Of a stretch of DNA of 21,926 nt, positions 14,526 through 21,616 are shown one piece after another. Numbering within the stretch: position 1 is the stretch's first letter; every line of letters starts with the position of its first letter. The position numbers and the translations under genes were made by a program. The notes beneath the pieces are model-generated. The model was not told the DNA's origin and made no database searches. It worked only from the letters and a program-made list of their open reading frames with translations. Source of the DNA: JAGXIT01 sp964393815 (GTDB taxonomy: Bacteria > Patescibacteriota > Saccharimonadia > Saccharimonadales > UBA4665); NCBI GenBank assembly GCA_964393815.1, contig CAYMUP010000013.1, positions 1 to 21,926 on the forward strand. Direction: 5' to 3'.

Positions 14526-15029
14526 ATGGAACCAAATAACGCCGCACCTGGTCATTTGCCCGATTCTCCTGTAGCACAGCCTCCTGTTTACGTTCGACCT
14601 CTTAGTAGAGAAGAGTCACGTCACGAGCTACAAAAAGCCATTACCGACGCCGAAGAAATTATGGCGCAGGAATCAACCATCTTTCCGTTCACGCTTTTCC
14701 CGGACACACTGACAATTGATCGCACTAAAGTTACTATCACAAAAAGATTCTTTTTCTTGATGGCTGAAACGCAAAGTTTCCGGATAGAAGACATCCTGAG
14801 TGCCTCAAGTACCGTAGGGCCTTTTTTTGGCGGTGTCATGATCATCACCCGTGTGATGAATAAAGAGCAAGAGATAAACATCGGTCCTTTTTGGCGTGCC
14901 GATGCCGAGCGAATGAAACGTATTATCCACGGATATGTCATTGCTAAGCAGCGTGGTATCGATACTAGCCAGATGGACTGCAAAGAGCTTTCCGAGATGC
15001 TCGACCGACTCGGCGAAGACAACCACTAA
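14526..15029 (+). CDS. Conserved hypothetical protein with PH-like core, 167 aa
   Basis: After a Pro-rich N-terminus (to about residue 30) and a helix, residues 50-145 show a beta-rich core: FPFTLFPDTLTIDRTKVTITKRFFF, then the helix/strand FRIEDILSAS and FGGVMIITRV, which resembles bacterial PH-like (bPH) domains that start with a P-D-L-x-I pattern. It ends in a helix and acidic tail. There is no membrane segment. GGAGGA precedes the ATG at good spacing. It stands 42 bases upstream of pyrD and on the same strand, but pyrD has its own -10 box. I can offer no function. Confidence 0.75.
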   Translation: MEPNNAAPGHLPDSPVAQPPVYVRPLSREESRHELQKAITDAEEIMAQESTIFPFTLFPDTLTIDRTKVTITKRFFFLMAETQSFRIEDILSASSTVGPFFGGVMIITRVMNKEQEINIGPFWRADAERMKRIIHGYVIAKQRGIDTSQMDCKELSEMLDRLGEDNH

Positions 15030-15058
15030 AGTTTGCAGACACCCATTTGCTCACGGAG

Positions 15059-15064
15059 TATAAT
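15059..15064 (+). promoter_or_regulatory. -10 box, probable leaderless promoter of pyrD
   Basis: A perfect TATAAT is followed by GGGAGCT and the ATG at 15072, the same 7-base spacing seen at other genes here. The ATG at 15063 lies inside the box. Confidence 0.45.
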
Positions 15065-15071
15065 GGGAGCT

Positions 15072-16202
15072 ATGCGCAAAGCTATATCTAAAACCTCGGG
15101 CCACGTTTATAAACACGCAGTTAAGCCCCAGCTTTTCAGACAAGCTCCCGACGACGTTCATGAAAAAATGATCGCCACCGGAAGTAGACTCATGAAACTC
15201 CCGCTCGCAAGACACCTCCCACGAATCATCGCATATCAAAACAATCGCTACCTTAGTCAATCGGTGAATGGGTTACCCTTCTCTAACCCTGTCGGACTTT
15301 CTGCTGGTTTAGACAAAAACGCTGAGATTGTCCCCCTTGTAAAATCAATTGGATTTGGGTTTGCCACTATTGGTTCAATAACCGCTGAGGTCTGTCCCGG
15401 CAACCCCCGTCCATGGTTTCACCGTCTGCCGAAACAAAAATCTCTCGTGGTCCATGTAGGGCTTGCGAATCACGGCGTGTTAATGACCAGCAGACGTCTT
15501 GCGGGGTATAAAAAAACCTTTTTTGATAATTTCCCCATCGTTGCTTCGGTCGCCAAAACCAATTCACCTAAAACCTGCAGTGATGATGAGGCAATACAAG
15601 ACTACGTTACCTCACTACAGCATCTCGCGGACGAAAATCGAGTCAAAGTCTTTGAGCTCAACATATCATGTCCCAACACCTACGGCGGCGAGCCTTTTAC
15701 TACCCCAATGCGACTGGGACGCTTGCTAGACGCTGTCGACAGGGTAGATCTTCACCAACCAATCTGGGTGAAGATGCCTATCAATTTGCCCTGGGCAGAA
15801 TTCGACGCCTTGTTACAGGTAATTCTCAAGCATCGTATCGCCGGGGTGACTATTGGCAATCTTAACAAAGACAGAAGCCAAATACCGACAGCTGATCTAC
15901 CGGTTAACGTCAAAGGAAATCTGAGTGGTAAACCAACCGAGAAGCTGAGCAATGACCTCATCGCAAAAACTTACGCAGCATATGGCGAACGCTTGACTAT
16001 TATAGGCGTCGGTGGTATTTTTTCAGCCGAGGATGCCTACCGCAAAATATGTCTTGGCGCCAACCTCGTAGAACTCATTACGGGCATGATCTTTGAAGGA
16101 CCACAGCTCATCGGCCAAATCAACCGCGACATTGTTTCGCTTTTAAAGGCAGACGGGTTTGGCAACATCTCTGAAGCAGTCGGCTCTAGGATTTCACGAT
16201 AG
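15072..16202 (+). CDS. pyrD: Dihydroorotate dehydrogenase, class 2-like (quinone)
   Basis: Oxidises dihydroorotate to orotate in pyrimidine synthesis, using FMN. The class 2 layout is visible: an N-terminal helical membrane-contact region (to about residue 55), then NPVGLSAGLDKNAEIV, GFGFATIGSITAEVCPGNPRPW and RLP, the FMN-binding IGVGGIFSAEDAYRKI and GANLVELITGMIFEGP. One residue stands out: the base motif reads ELNISCPNTYGGEP, with Cys (residue 200) where E. coli PyrD has Ser175; Cys is the class 1 base. I start at the ATG at 15072 because TATAAT stands 7 bases upstream; earlier codons at 15033 or 15063 are possible. No other pyrimidine genes are in view. Confidence 0.92.
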   Translation: MRKAISKTSGHVYKHAVKPQLFRQAPDDVHEKMIATGSRLMKLPLARHLPRIIAYQNNRYLSQSVNGLPFSNPVGLSAGLDKNAEIVPLVKSIGFGFATIGSITAEVCPGNPRPWFHRLPKQKSLVVHVGLANHGVLMTSRRLAGYKKTFFDNFPIVASVAKTNSPKTCSDDEAIQDYVTSLQHLADENRVKVFELNISCPNTYGGEPFTTPMRLGRLLDAVDRVDLHQPIWVKMPINLPWAEFDALLQVILKHRIAGVTIGNLNKDRSQIPTADLPVNVKGNLSGKPTEKLSNDLIAKTYAAYGERLTIIGVGGIFSAEDAYRKICLGANLVELITGMIFEGPQLIGQINRDIVSLLKADGFGNISEAVGSRISR

Positions 16203-16218
16203 TCTCCATCTCAACTAA

Positions 16219-16253
16219 AAAGAGCCCCTCTCGCAAATGGGGCTCTTTATTTT
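16219..16253. terminator. Bidirectional terminator, pyrD / 40-aa gene
   Basis: AAAGAGCCCC (16219-16228) and GGGGCTCTTT (16239-16248) form a perfect 10-bp stem followed by ATTTTTC, with an equally good T-tract on the minus strand. Confidence 0.88.
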
Positions 16254-16268
16254 TCTAATTCGATTATA

Positions 16269-16391
16269 TTACTCGATACCGAATCGCTTCGCTTTCATAT
16301 CCCATTTTGCCTGAAAACGACTAACTGCAGACTGAAGTTCATCGTCTGAGCGCTCGTGGATACCAAGCTGTGTTCGTGCAAATTTGTCCAT
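16269..16391 (-). CDS. Small charged protein, 40 aa
   Basis: Starts MDKFARTQLGIHERSDDELQ and ends WDMKAKRFGIE. AAAGGAG stands 7 bases before the ATG and the gene ends just before a shared bidirectional terminator, so the unit is complete. It is predicted to be helical and soluble, rich in Arg, Lys, Asp and Glu. I know no family for it. Its position in a core-gene region rather than the island suggests a conserved lineage protein. Confidence 0.62.
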   Translation of the reverse strand: MDKFARTQLGIHERSDDELQSAVSRFQAKWDMKAKRFGIE

Positions 16392-16565
16392 AGTAGTGCT
16401 CCTTTCGATTTGACCCTTACAGTGTATCTGTCACTCTTGCTGATAGCTGTTAGATAGCTTACTCAAGTTGTGTGGACTATCTCACGTTTCATACTGCATT
16501 TCGCAGTATTTCACCTGGGATCCATTTTTAACTTCGGTGACTTTCACTTTATTTGGAAATTGGAT

Positions 16566-16600
16566 GTTAGACGTTGGACGTTAAATATTAGACGTTCGTT
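16566..16600. repeat. Degenerate 7-bp tandem repeat
   Basis: Units GTTAGAC, GTTGGAC, GTTAAAT, ATTAGAC and a partial GTTCG follow in register. It lies at the start of the hairpin-rich non-coding stretch. The rest of 16400-16565 shows only a 7-bp hairpin (ATACTGC-ATTTC-GCAGTAT, 16491-16509). Confidence 0.5.
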
Positions 16601-16635
16601 GCTGCGGGGTTAGTGGCACTCTGGAGACTGCCCGG

Positions 16636-16846
16636 TCCAACTGTTGTGGCACAGCACAACAAGTGCGAAAATGCGTGCCCAGTTAGTGTTTTCGCGTTGT
16701 GTCTTGTCACAACAGTTGCCGAGCAGTTGGAAGTGTGCCTGGCACTAGTACCCCATGAAACAAGTTTCATGGGGACCCCAGGTTTGGTCCAACTTTTGGC
16801 CAGGCAAAAGTTGGTCGCAAAAACCAGCCGGAACGGCTGGTGTGCG
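16636..16846. repeat. Cluster of hairpins in a non-coding region
   Basis: Four structures follow one another. (1) 16639-16717: AACTGTTGTG...CACAACAGTT enclosing CACAAC-aagt-GCGAAAA and TTTTCGC-GTTGTG. (2) 16751-16774: CCCCATGAAAC-AA-GTTTCATGGGG. (3) 16789-16814: CCAACTTTTG-gccagg-CAAAAGTTGG. (4) 16823-16841: ACCAGCCG-gaa-CGGCTGGT, extended by CGCA/TGCG. The region holds no credible gene on either strand. It could be a structured RNA or a composite of repeat elements. It ends just before the ackA promoter. Confidence 0.7.
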
Positions 16847-16902
16847 AAATGGGTTTGTTTGTTTTCTGGATCCCCGATCAAGCTTAAGGATGACAAAACA
16901 CA

Positions 16903-16931
16903 TTGACAGGGGCGACTACAGAGGTCATACT
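16903..16931 (+). promoter_or_regulatory. Sigma70-type promoter of ackA-xfp
   Basis: A perfect TTGACA (16903-16908), a 17-base spacer and CATACT (16926-16931), 37 bases before the ackA start. It is the strongest promoter in the window by consensus. Confidence 0.8.
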
Positions 16932-16968
16932 GTAAGCATATGCATTTTCTAATGAGTGGGCGACGAGT

Positions 16969-18156
16969 ATGGGTTTTTTGCTGAGTGTGAATGCTGGCTC
17001 ATCGAGCATAAAATGCGCAGCATACGTTGTTCATGATCAGCCAGAACAAATCTGCACGGTAGTCGTCGAAAACATCGGCGAAGATTCAGCAGTTCTCATT
17101 ACTAAGACCACGAGTGGGCCAGAGGTAACAGCGAACATCGTGGCACCAAACCACACAACTGCCATGGAACTCATATTAGATTGGTGCGCCTCGCAGATGC
17201 CACTTGAAGACGTTGAGGCGATTGGACACCGTATCGTCCATGGCGGCACTATTTTTACCGGTGCGACCTTAATTACGCAAGACACCATACATGCTCTGCA
17301 CAGCTTGAGCACCCTTGACCCCGACCACATGCCCGCTGCCCTTGAAACAATGGCAGTTATTAACGAGCGTCTAGCCGACGCACCCCAAGTCGCCTGCTTT
17401 GATACCGCCTTTTTCGCCCACATTCCTATGGCAGCGCAACTTGTCGCTCTGCCAAAACACATCCGAAAAATGGGCGTCCGCCGACTTGGCTTCCATGGCC
17501 TTTCTTACACCTATCTACTCAAATCATTTACTGAAAATGAAGGTGAAACGGCCGCTCATGGCCGTGTAATCATGGCGCACCTAGGTAGCGGCGCGAGCTT
17601 GGCAGCCACTAAAAATGGTCAGCCGGTTGACATGACCATGGGCTTCACGCCTGCGTCAGGCGTACCCATGAGTACCCGCACCGGTGATATTGACCCAGGT
17701 ATTGTTTCTTTCCTGCAACGCGAGCTCGGCCAAACCGCCGAAGAGTTTGACCACATGGTAAATAAAGAATCTGGTTTGCTTGCCGTCTCAGAGACAACCG
17801 CGGACATGCACGACCTACTTCAAGCTCAGGCAGATGACCCCCGTGCTGCACAGGCTATCGAATTTTTTTGTTACGAAATCAGTAAAGCCATCGGCAGTCT
17901 AACGACAACCATTGGCGGTCTGGACAGCCTTATTTTTGCGGGGGGCATCGGTGAACGATCGGCCGAAATCCGGTCTCGCATCTGTAAAAACATAGAGCAC
18001 CTAGGCGTAAAACTTGATCTCGAAGCAAATCATGCCAGTTCCCGCTGTATATCTGACCCCGAGTCAGACGTCGGCGTGCACGTGATTCACACCGACGAAT
18101 CAATTACCATTGCAAACGAAACACTAAAGACAATCAAGGAGAATCAAGCAAAATGA
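16969..18156 (+). CDS. ackA: Acetate kinase
   Basis: Converts acetyl phosphate and ADP to acetate and ATP. Family motifs run in order: NAGSSSIK at the N-terminus, GHRIVHGG, the DPDHMPAALE segment, FDTAFFAHIP, GFHGLSYTYL, HLGSGASLAA, MGFTPASGVPMSTRTGDIDP and, near the end, FAGGIGERSAEIR. At 395 residues it has the usual length and is complete. It is read from a strong promoter and overlaps xfp by ATGA, so the two enzymes are made together. The pair forms a short energy-yielding route: phosphoketolase supplies acetyl phosphate and AckA turns it into ATP by substrate-level phosphorylation. Confidence 0.97.
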   Translation: MGFLLSVNAGSSSIKCAAYVVHDQPEQICTVVVENIGEDSAVLITKTTSGPEVTANIVAPNHTTAMELILDWCASQMPLEDVEAIGHRIVHGGTIFTGATLITQDTIHALHSLSTLDPDHMPAALETMAVINERLADAPQVACFDTAFFAHIPMAAQLVALPKHIRKMGVRRLGFHGLSYTYLLKSFTENEGETAAHGRVIMAHLGSGASLAATKNGQPVDMTMGFTPASGVPMSTRTGDIDPGIVSFLQRELGQTAEEFDHMVNKESGLLAVSETTADMHDLLQAQADDPRAAQAIEFFCYEISKAIGSLTTTIGGLDSLIFAGGIGERSAEIRSRICKNIEHLGVKLDLEANHASSRCISDPESDVGVHVIHTDESITIANETLKTIKENQAK

Positions 18157-20522
18157 AGACCGTCGAAGCACCACTCTCAGAAGAGCAGTTGCAAAAAATG
18201 CACGCTTACTGGCGAGCCTCAAATTACTTGTCAGTTGGCCAGATTTACCTCCGGGATAACCCCCTCTTAAAACGCCCCCTCGAACTGACCGATGTGAAAC
18301 AAATGCTGCTCGGCCACTGGGGAACAACGCCTGGCCAAAACTTTATATACGTACATCTCAATCGCATCATCAAAGAAAACGACCTCGATATGGTCTACCT
18401 CTCAGGTCCTGGACATGGTGGTCCCGCCCTAATGAGCAATACGTATCTCGAGGGCACATGGAGTGAAATCTACCCTGATATGCCGCGCAATGAAGCGGGT
18501 ATGAAGCGCTTGTTTCAGCAGTTCTCTTGGCCGGGGGGGTTAAGTAGTCACGTCTCACCGCAAGTTCCCGGCTCAATCCATGAGGGTGGTGAGCTTGGCT
18601 ATTCGCTCTCTCATGCCTTTGGCGCGGTTTTTGATAACCCCAACCTCATAGCTGCCTGTGTCGTTGGTGACGGCGAGGCAGAAACAGGACCACTCGCTAC
18701 TGCATGGCACTCCAATAAGTTTCTAAACCCCCGTACCGACGGCGTTGTCTTGCCTATATTACATCTCAATGGATATAAAATTAGTAACCCAACGCTACTC
18801 GCCCGCATAGAGCACGAGGAGCTTGACCAGCTTTTCCGCGGCTATGGTTGGACCCCCTACTTTGTGGAGGGCGACGACCCAATGCTTGTTCACCAAGAAA
18901 TGGCCGCTGCACTCGACGAAGTTACGGCCGAGATTAAACGAATTCAGAAAAACGCCCGAGAAGCTGGTGATGGTACCCGCCCACGTTGGCCGATGATTGT
19001 CCTTCGTACCCCCAAAGGTTGGACCGGTCCCAAAGTAGTCGATGGCAAAGCCAACGAAAATAACTTTAGGTCTCACCAAGTACCACTCATCGTTGATGCA
19101 GACCACACCGATAATCTCAGCGCACTCGAAACATGGCTCAAAAGCTATCATGCGGAAGAGCTGTTTACCGAAGATGGCCGGCTAAAGCCAGAGCTTGAAG
19201 AGCTAGCCCCGAAAGGCGCGAAGCGCATGGGCGCAACACCGTACGCCAATGGTGGCCAACTACTGCGCGAACTACACCTACCTGACTTTCGTGATTACGC
19301 CGTAGAGGTTAAGTACCCCAGCATCGTTAACGCCGGCAACACACACATGCTCGGTCCGTGGCTTCGTGACATCATCAAGCTCAATGCCGAGAGCAAGAAC
19401 TTCCGCATGTTCTGCCCAGACGAAACGGTCAGCAACCGGCTTGAAGCTATGTTTGAGGCCAGTCCCCGTCAATGGAACGCCCGCATCAAAGACACCGACG
19501 AGTTTCTTGGCCAAGAGGGTGCCATCCTCGACTCACAGCTCAGCGAACACCAGGCAGAAGGTTGGCTCGAGGGCTATCTACTCACTGGCCGTCACGGCAT
19601 ATTAAACAGTTATGAAGCATTCATCCGTATCATCGACGGCATGGTCAACCAGCATGCTAAGTGGATCAAGATGTGCAATGAACTCCCGTGGCGTGAGCCC
19701 ATAGCTTCGCTCAACTACCTTCTAACTTCCCATGTTTGGCGTCAAGACCACAATGGCTTCACCCACCAAGACCCAGGCTTCATAGACCACATCGTCAACA
19801 AAAAAGCCGCAGTTGCCCGCGTTTATTTGCCGCCAGACGCCAACACACTCCTTAGCGTTATGGACCACTGTCTTCGCAGCCGCAACTATGTAAACTTAAC
19901 CATCTGTGGCAAGCATGAAGCACCGCAGTGGCTCACGATGGAACAAGCCATTGACCATTGCAGCAAAGGTGTCAGCAAGTGGGACTGGGCATCAAATGAT
20001 GGTGAGGGTGAGCCAGATGTGGTAATGGTCGCCGCCGGTGACATTCCGACTCTCGAGATTATGGCTGCCACCTCCATCTTGCGCGAGCACTTACCAGCGC
20101 TAAAAATCCGTGTTATCAATGTTGTCGACCTTATGCGCCTACAACCAGATACAGAGCACCCCCACGGTCTAAGCGACATTGACTATAACGAACTATTCAC
20201 TACCGAAAAGCCAATCATTTTTGCTTTCCACGGTTATCCATGGCTCATCCATCGCCTCACCTACCGCCGCGCCAACAAGCGTCTGCATGTTCGCGGCTAT
20301 AAAGAGGAAGGCACCATCACCACCGCATTTGATATGACCGTCAAAAACGAAATGGATCGTTTCCATTTGGTTGTTGATGTCATAGAACGCGCGGGCCTTA
20401 AGAGTGAAGCAGCTTTCAAGCTGAAGACACTCATGCAACAAACGCTCGTCGAACACACTAACTTCATCCAGGAAAATGGGCTCGACATGCCCGAGGTCCG
20501 CAACTGGGAGTGGAAACACTAA
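18153..20522 (+). CDS. xfp: Xylulose-5-phosphate/fructose-6-phosphate phosphoketolase
   Basis: A thiamine diphosphate enzyme that splits xylulose 5-phosphate or fructose 6-phosphate with phosphate into acetyl phosphate and glyceraldehyde 3-phosphate or erythrose 4-phosphate. Diagnostic stretches are LSGPGHGGPA (83-92), SHVSPQVPGSIHEGGELGYS (132-151), VVGDGEAETGPLATAWHSNKF (170-190, the ThDP/Mg site with GDGE), and later LTSHVWRQDHNGFTHQDPGF. It has 789 residues, the normal length, and is complete. AAGGAG lies at the end of ackA and the starts overlap as ATGA. Which of the two sugar phosphates is preferred cannot be read from the sequence. Confidence 0.97.
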   Translation: MKTVEAPLSEEQLQKMHAYWRASNYLSVGQIYLRDNPLLKRPLELTDVKQMLLGHWGTTPGQNFIYVHLNRIIKENDLDMVYLSGPGHGGPALMSNTYLEGTWSEIYPDMPRNEAGMKRLFQQFSWPGGLSSHVSPQVPGSIHEGGELGYSLSHAFGAVFDNPNLIAACVVGDGEAETGPLATAWHSNKFLNPRTDGVVLPILHLNGYKISNPTLLARIEHEELDQLFRGYGWTPYFVEGDDPMLVHQEMAAALDEVTAEIKRIQKNAREAGDGTRPRWPMIVLRTPKGWTGPKVVDGKANENNFRSHQVPLIVDADHTDNLSALETWLKSYHAEELFTEDGRLKPELEELAPKGAKRMGATPYANGGQLLRELHLPDFRDYAVEVKYPSIVNAGNTHMLGPWLRDIIKLNAESKNFRMFCPDETVSNRLEAMFEASPRQWNARIKDTDEFLGQEGAILDSQLSEHQAEGWLEGYLLTGRHGILNSYEAFIRIIDGMVNQHAKWIKMCNELPWREPIASLNYLLTSHVWRQDHNGFTHQDPGFIDHIVNKKAAVARVYLPPDANTLLSVMDHCLRSRNYVNLTICGKHEAPQWLTMEQAIDHCSKGVSKWDWASNDGEGEPDVVMVAAGDIPTLEIMAATSILREHLPALKIRVINVVDLMRLQPDTEHPHGLSDIDYNELFTTEKPIIFAFHGYPWLIHRLTYRRANKRLHVRGYKEEGTITTAFDMTVKNEMDRFHLVVDVIERAGLKSEAAFKLKTLMQQTLVEHTNFIQENGLDMPEVRNWEWKH

Positions 20523-20541
20523 GCGGGTCTTCGCGGGGATT

Positions 20542-20575
20542 AAAAACAGCCCTGTCTTGGGGCTGTTTTTAATTT
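20542..20575. terminator. Bidirectional terminator after ackA-xfp
   Basis: AAAAACAGCCC (20542-20552) and GGGCTGTTTTT (20560-20570) form a perfect 11-bp stem, with T-tracts on both strands. It also ends the leftward GlsB/YeaQ gene. Confidence 0.88.
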
Positions 20576-20588
20576 AAGTCGTCTTACC

Positions 20589-20846
20589 CTAGCGCTTGGT
20601 AACCATGCGGTAGAGGAAGAGAAGCAGCGTTGCGCCGCCGATCGCGACAAGCAAGCTGTAGAGGTTAAATGTGCCTAGATCGGCGTCTGAGTTGCCAAAT
20701 TGCTGCATTAGCCAGCCACCTACAAAGGCACCTAATATACCAACGACAATGTTTGCGACTGCGCCCTGACGTGCGTCAGTACCGGCAATCATTGAAGCAA
20801 CCCAACCTGCGAGTGCACCGAGTAGTATCCATAGAATAATGTTCAT
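20589..20846 (-). CDS. GlsB/YeaQ/YmgE family stress membrane protein
   Basis: Three membrane segments in 85 residues: ILWILLGALAGWVASMI, the glycine-rich NIVVGILGAFVGGWLM, and LLVAIGGATLLLFLY. The short loop AGTDARQG after the first helix and GILGAFVGG in the second are typical of this family (formerly transglycosylase-associated protein), which is induced by general stress in many bacteria; the molecular role is unknown. AAGGAGAA precedes the ATG. The gene follows the KGG-repeat gene by 21 bases on the same strand, so they form a stress operon. Confidence 0.93.
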   Translation of the reverse strand: MNIILWILLGALAGWVASMIAGTDARQGAVANIVVGILGAFVGGWLMQQFGNSDADLGTFNLYSLLVAIGGATLLLFLYRMVTKR

Positions 20847-20867
20847 AATATTTAGTTCTCCTTACGT

Positions 20868-21107
20868 TTATTGTACTTCTGTGAGAGTGCTTTTGCTGCC
20901 GCCTTTACGGCCGGCTGCGCGCGCTCTCTCGGGGTCGTTTTTGAAATTACCAGGGCTGACCTTACCACCCAGCTTTCCGGCTTCGGCTGCCCGCTTGGGG
21001 TTGTTGCGGAAGTTGCCCGAACTCACCATGCCGCCTTTTCTACCAGCGCGCGCGTGTGCTTCTGCGTCTCCATGCCAACCTTTGCCGACTCCTGCGCCCT
21101 TAGCCAT
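20868..21107 (-). CDS. KGG-repeat general stress protein (Con-10 like)
   Basis: A 79-residue hydrophilic protein made of glycine-rich repeats: AGRKGGMVSSGNFRNNPKRA, AGKLGGKVSPGNFKNDPERA and AGRKGG. This is the KGG/stress-induced motif found in E. coli YciG-type, Bacillus GsiB-type and fungal Con-10 proteins, which are disordered, hydrophilin-like and made under desiccation or stress. AGGAGG stands 5 bases before the ATG, so strong translation is expected. It is the first gene of the pair with GlsB/YeaQ. Upstream, a 10-bp hairpin in the presumed leader may affect its expression. Confidence 0.92.
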   Translation of the reverse strand: MAKGAGVGKGWHGDAEAHARAGRKGGMVSSGNFRNNPKRAAEAGKLGGKVSPGNFKNDPERARAAGRKGGSKSTLTEVQ

Positions 21108-21145
21108 AAGCGCCTCCTTTATTGCTTACGGATCGTTTACCGTGC

Positions 21146-21183
21146 TCTCATAGTACGAGGAACGAAGCCGAGCTACTATGAGA
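21146..21183. promoter_or_regulatory. 10-bp inverted repeat upstream of KGG gene
   Basis: TCTCATAGTA and TACTATGAGA enclose 18 bases, 39 bases upstream of the KGG start. No T-tract follows on the minus strand, so it is not a typical terminator. A TATAAA-like -10 on the minus strand just upstream (about 21195) would put the hairpin at the 5' end of the mRNA. The rest of 21108-21268 shows nothing else. Confidence 0.45.
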
Positions 21184-21268
21184 AATCTTACTTTATAATC
21201 GCCACATTCTTTACTAATTGCTTCGATATCGCTTAAGCTACGGTACTATCCTGTTAATAATCTTGTCG

Positions 21269-21616
21269 CTATACCCGTGGCCAAACCACCTTACCGGCCA
21301 CAGCTGTCTTGCTAATATATCCGAAGCTCCGGCTATCAGTGCTTGCAAGTGGGTTGTCGCCGAGTACGTACATGAAGCTCCCCTCAGTACCGTCAACTCT
21401 TTTAACTTTTTCGATTCCACCATGCTCAAACACTACGACATCACCGCGTTTGTACGTTTTGCATGAGAAAATTACAATTAACTGTCCGTTTTCAAGCACG
21501 GGGTACATACTCTCTCCGTGAACTCGTCGTAGCAATAATCTAGGTGATTTACCCTGCTCGGCTATGTTTTTACTACTAGTTTTTCTTTGTTTCCCAAAAG
21601 ATTTTAGCGATTTCAT
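21269..21616 (-). CDS. sodX: S26-type signal peptidase, likely Ni-SOD maturation protease
   Basis: A minimal serine-lysine protease of 115 residues. HGESMYPVLENGQ holds the nucleophile Ser36, IEKVKRVDG holds the general base Lys72, and GDNPLASTDSRSFGYI is the family's box E. It lacks the N-terminal membrane helix of ordinary signal peptidase I. It sits directly after, and overlaps by 41 bases, a nickel superoxide dismutase gene; SodX proteases of this size remove the SOD propeptide to expose His1. The context makes that role very likely, though a general signal peptidase cannot be excluded by sequence alone. The start at 21616 has only a weak GGGAA upstream. Confidence 0.87.
   Translation of the reverse strand: MKSLKSFGKQRKTSSKNIAEQGKSPRLLLRRVHGESMYPVLENGQLIVIFSCKTYKRGDVVVFEHGGIEKVKRVDGTEGSFMYVLGDNPLASTDSRSFGYISKTAVAGKVVWPRV

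Noticed and set aside
16566..16600. CRISPR array
   Set aside because: Units are only 7 bp with no spacers and no cas genes nearby.
16588..16906. Overlapping open frames of about 100 codons on both strands in the hairpin region
   Set aside because: They run through inverted repeats, have odd composition, no ribosome binding site and mirror each other because the DNA is palindromic.
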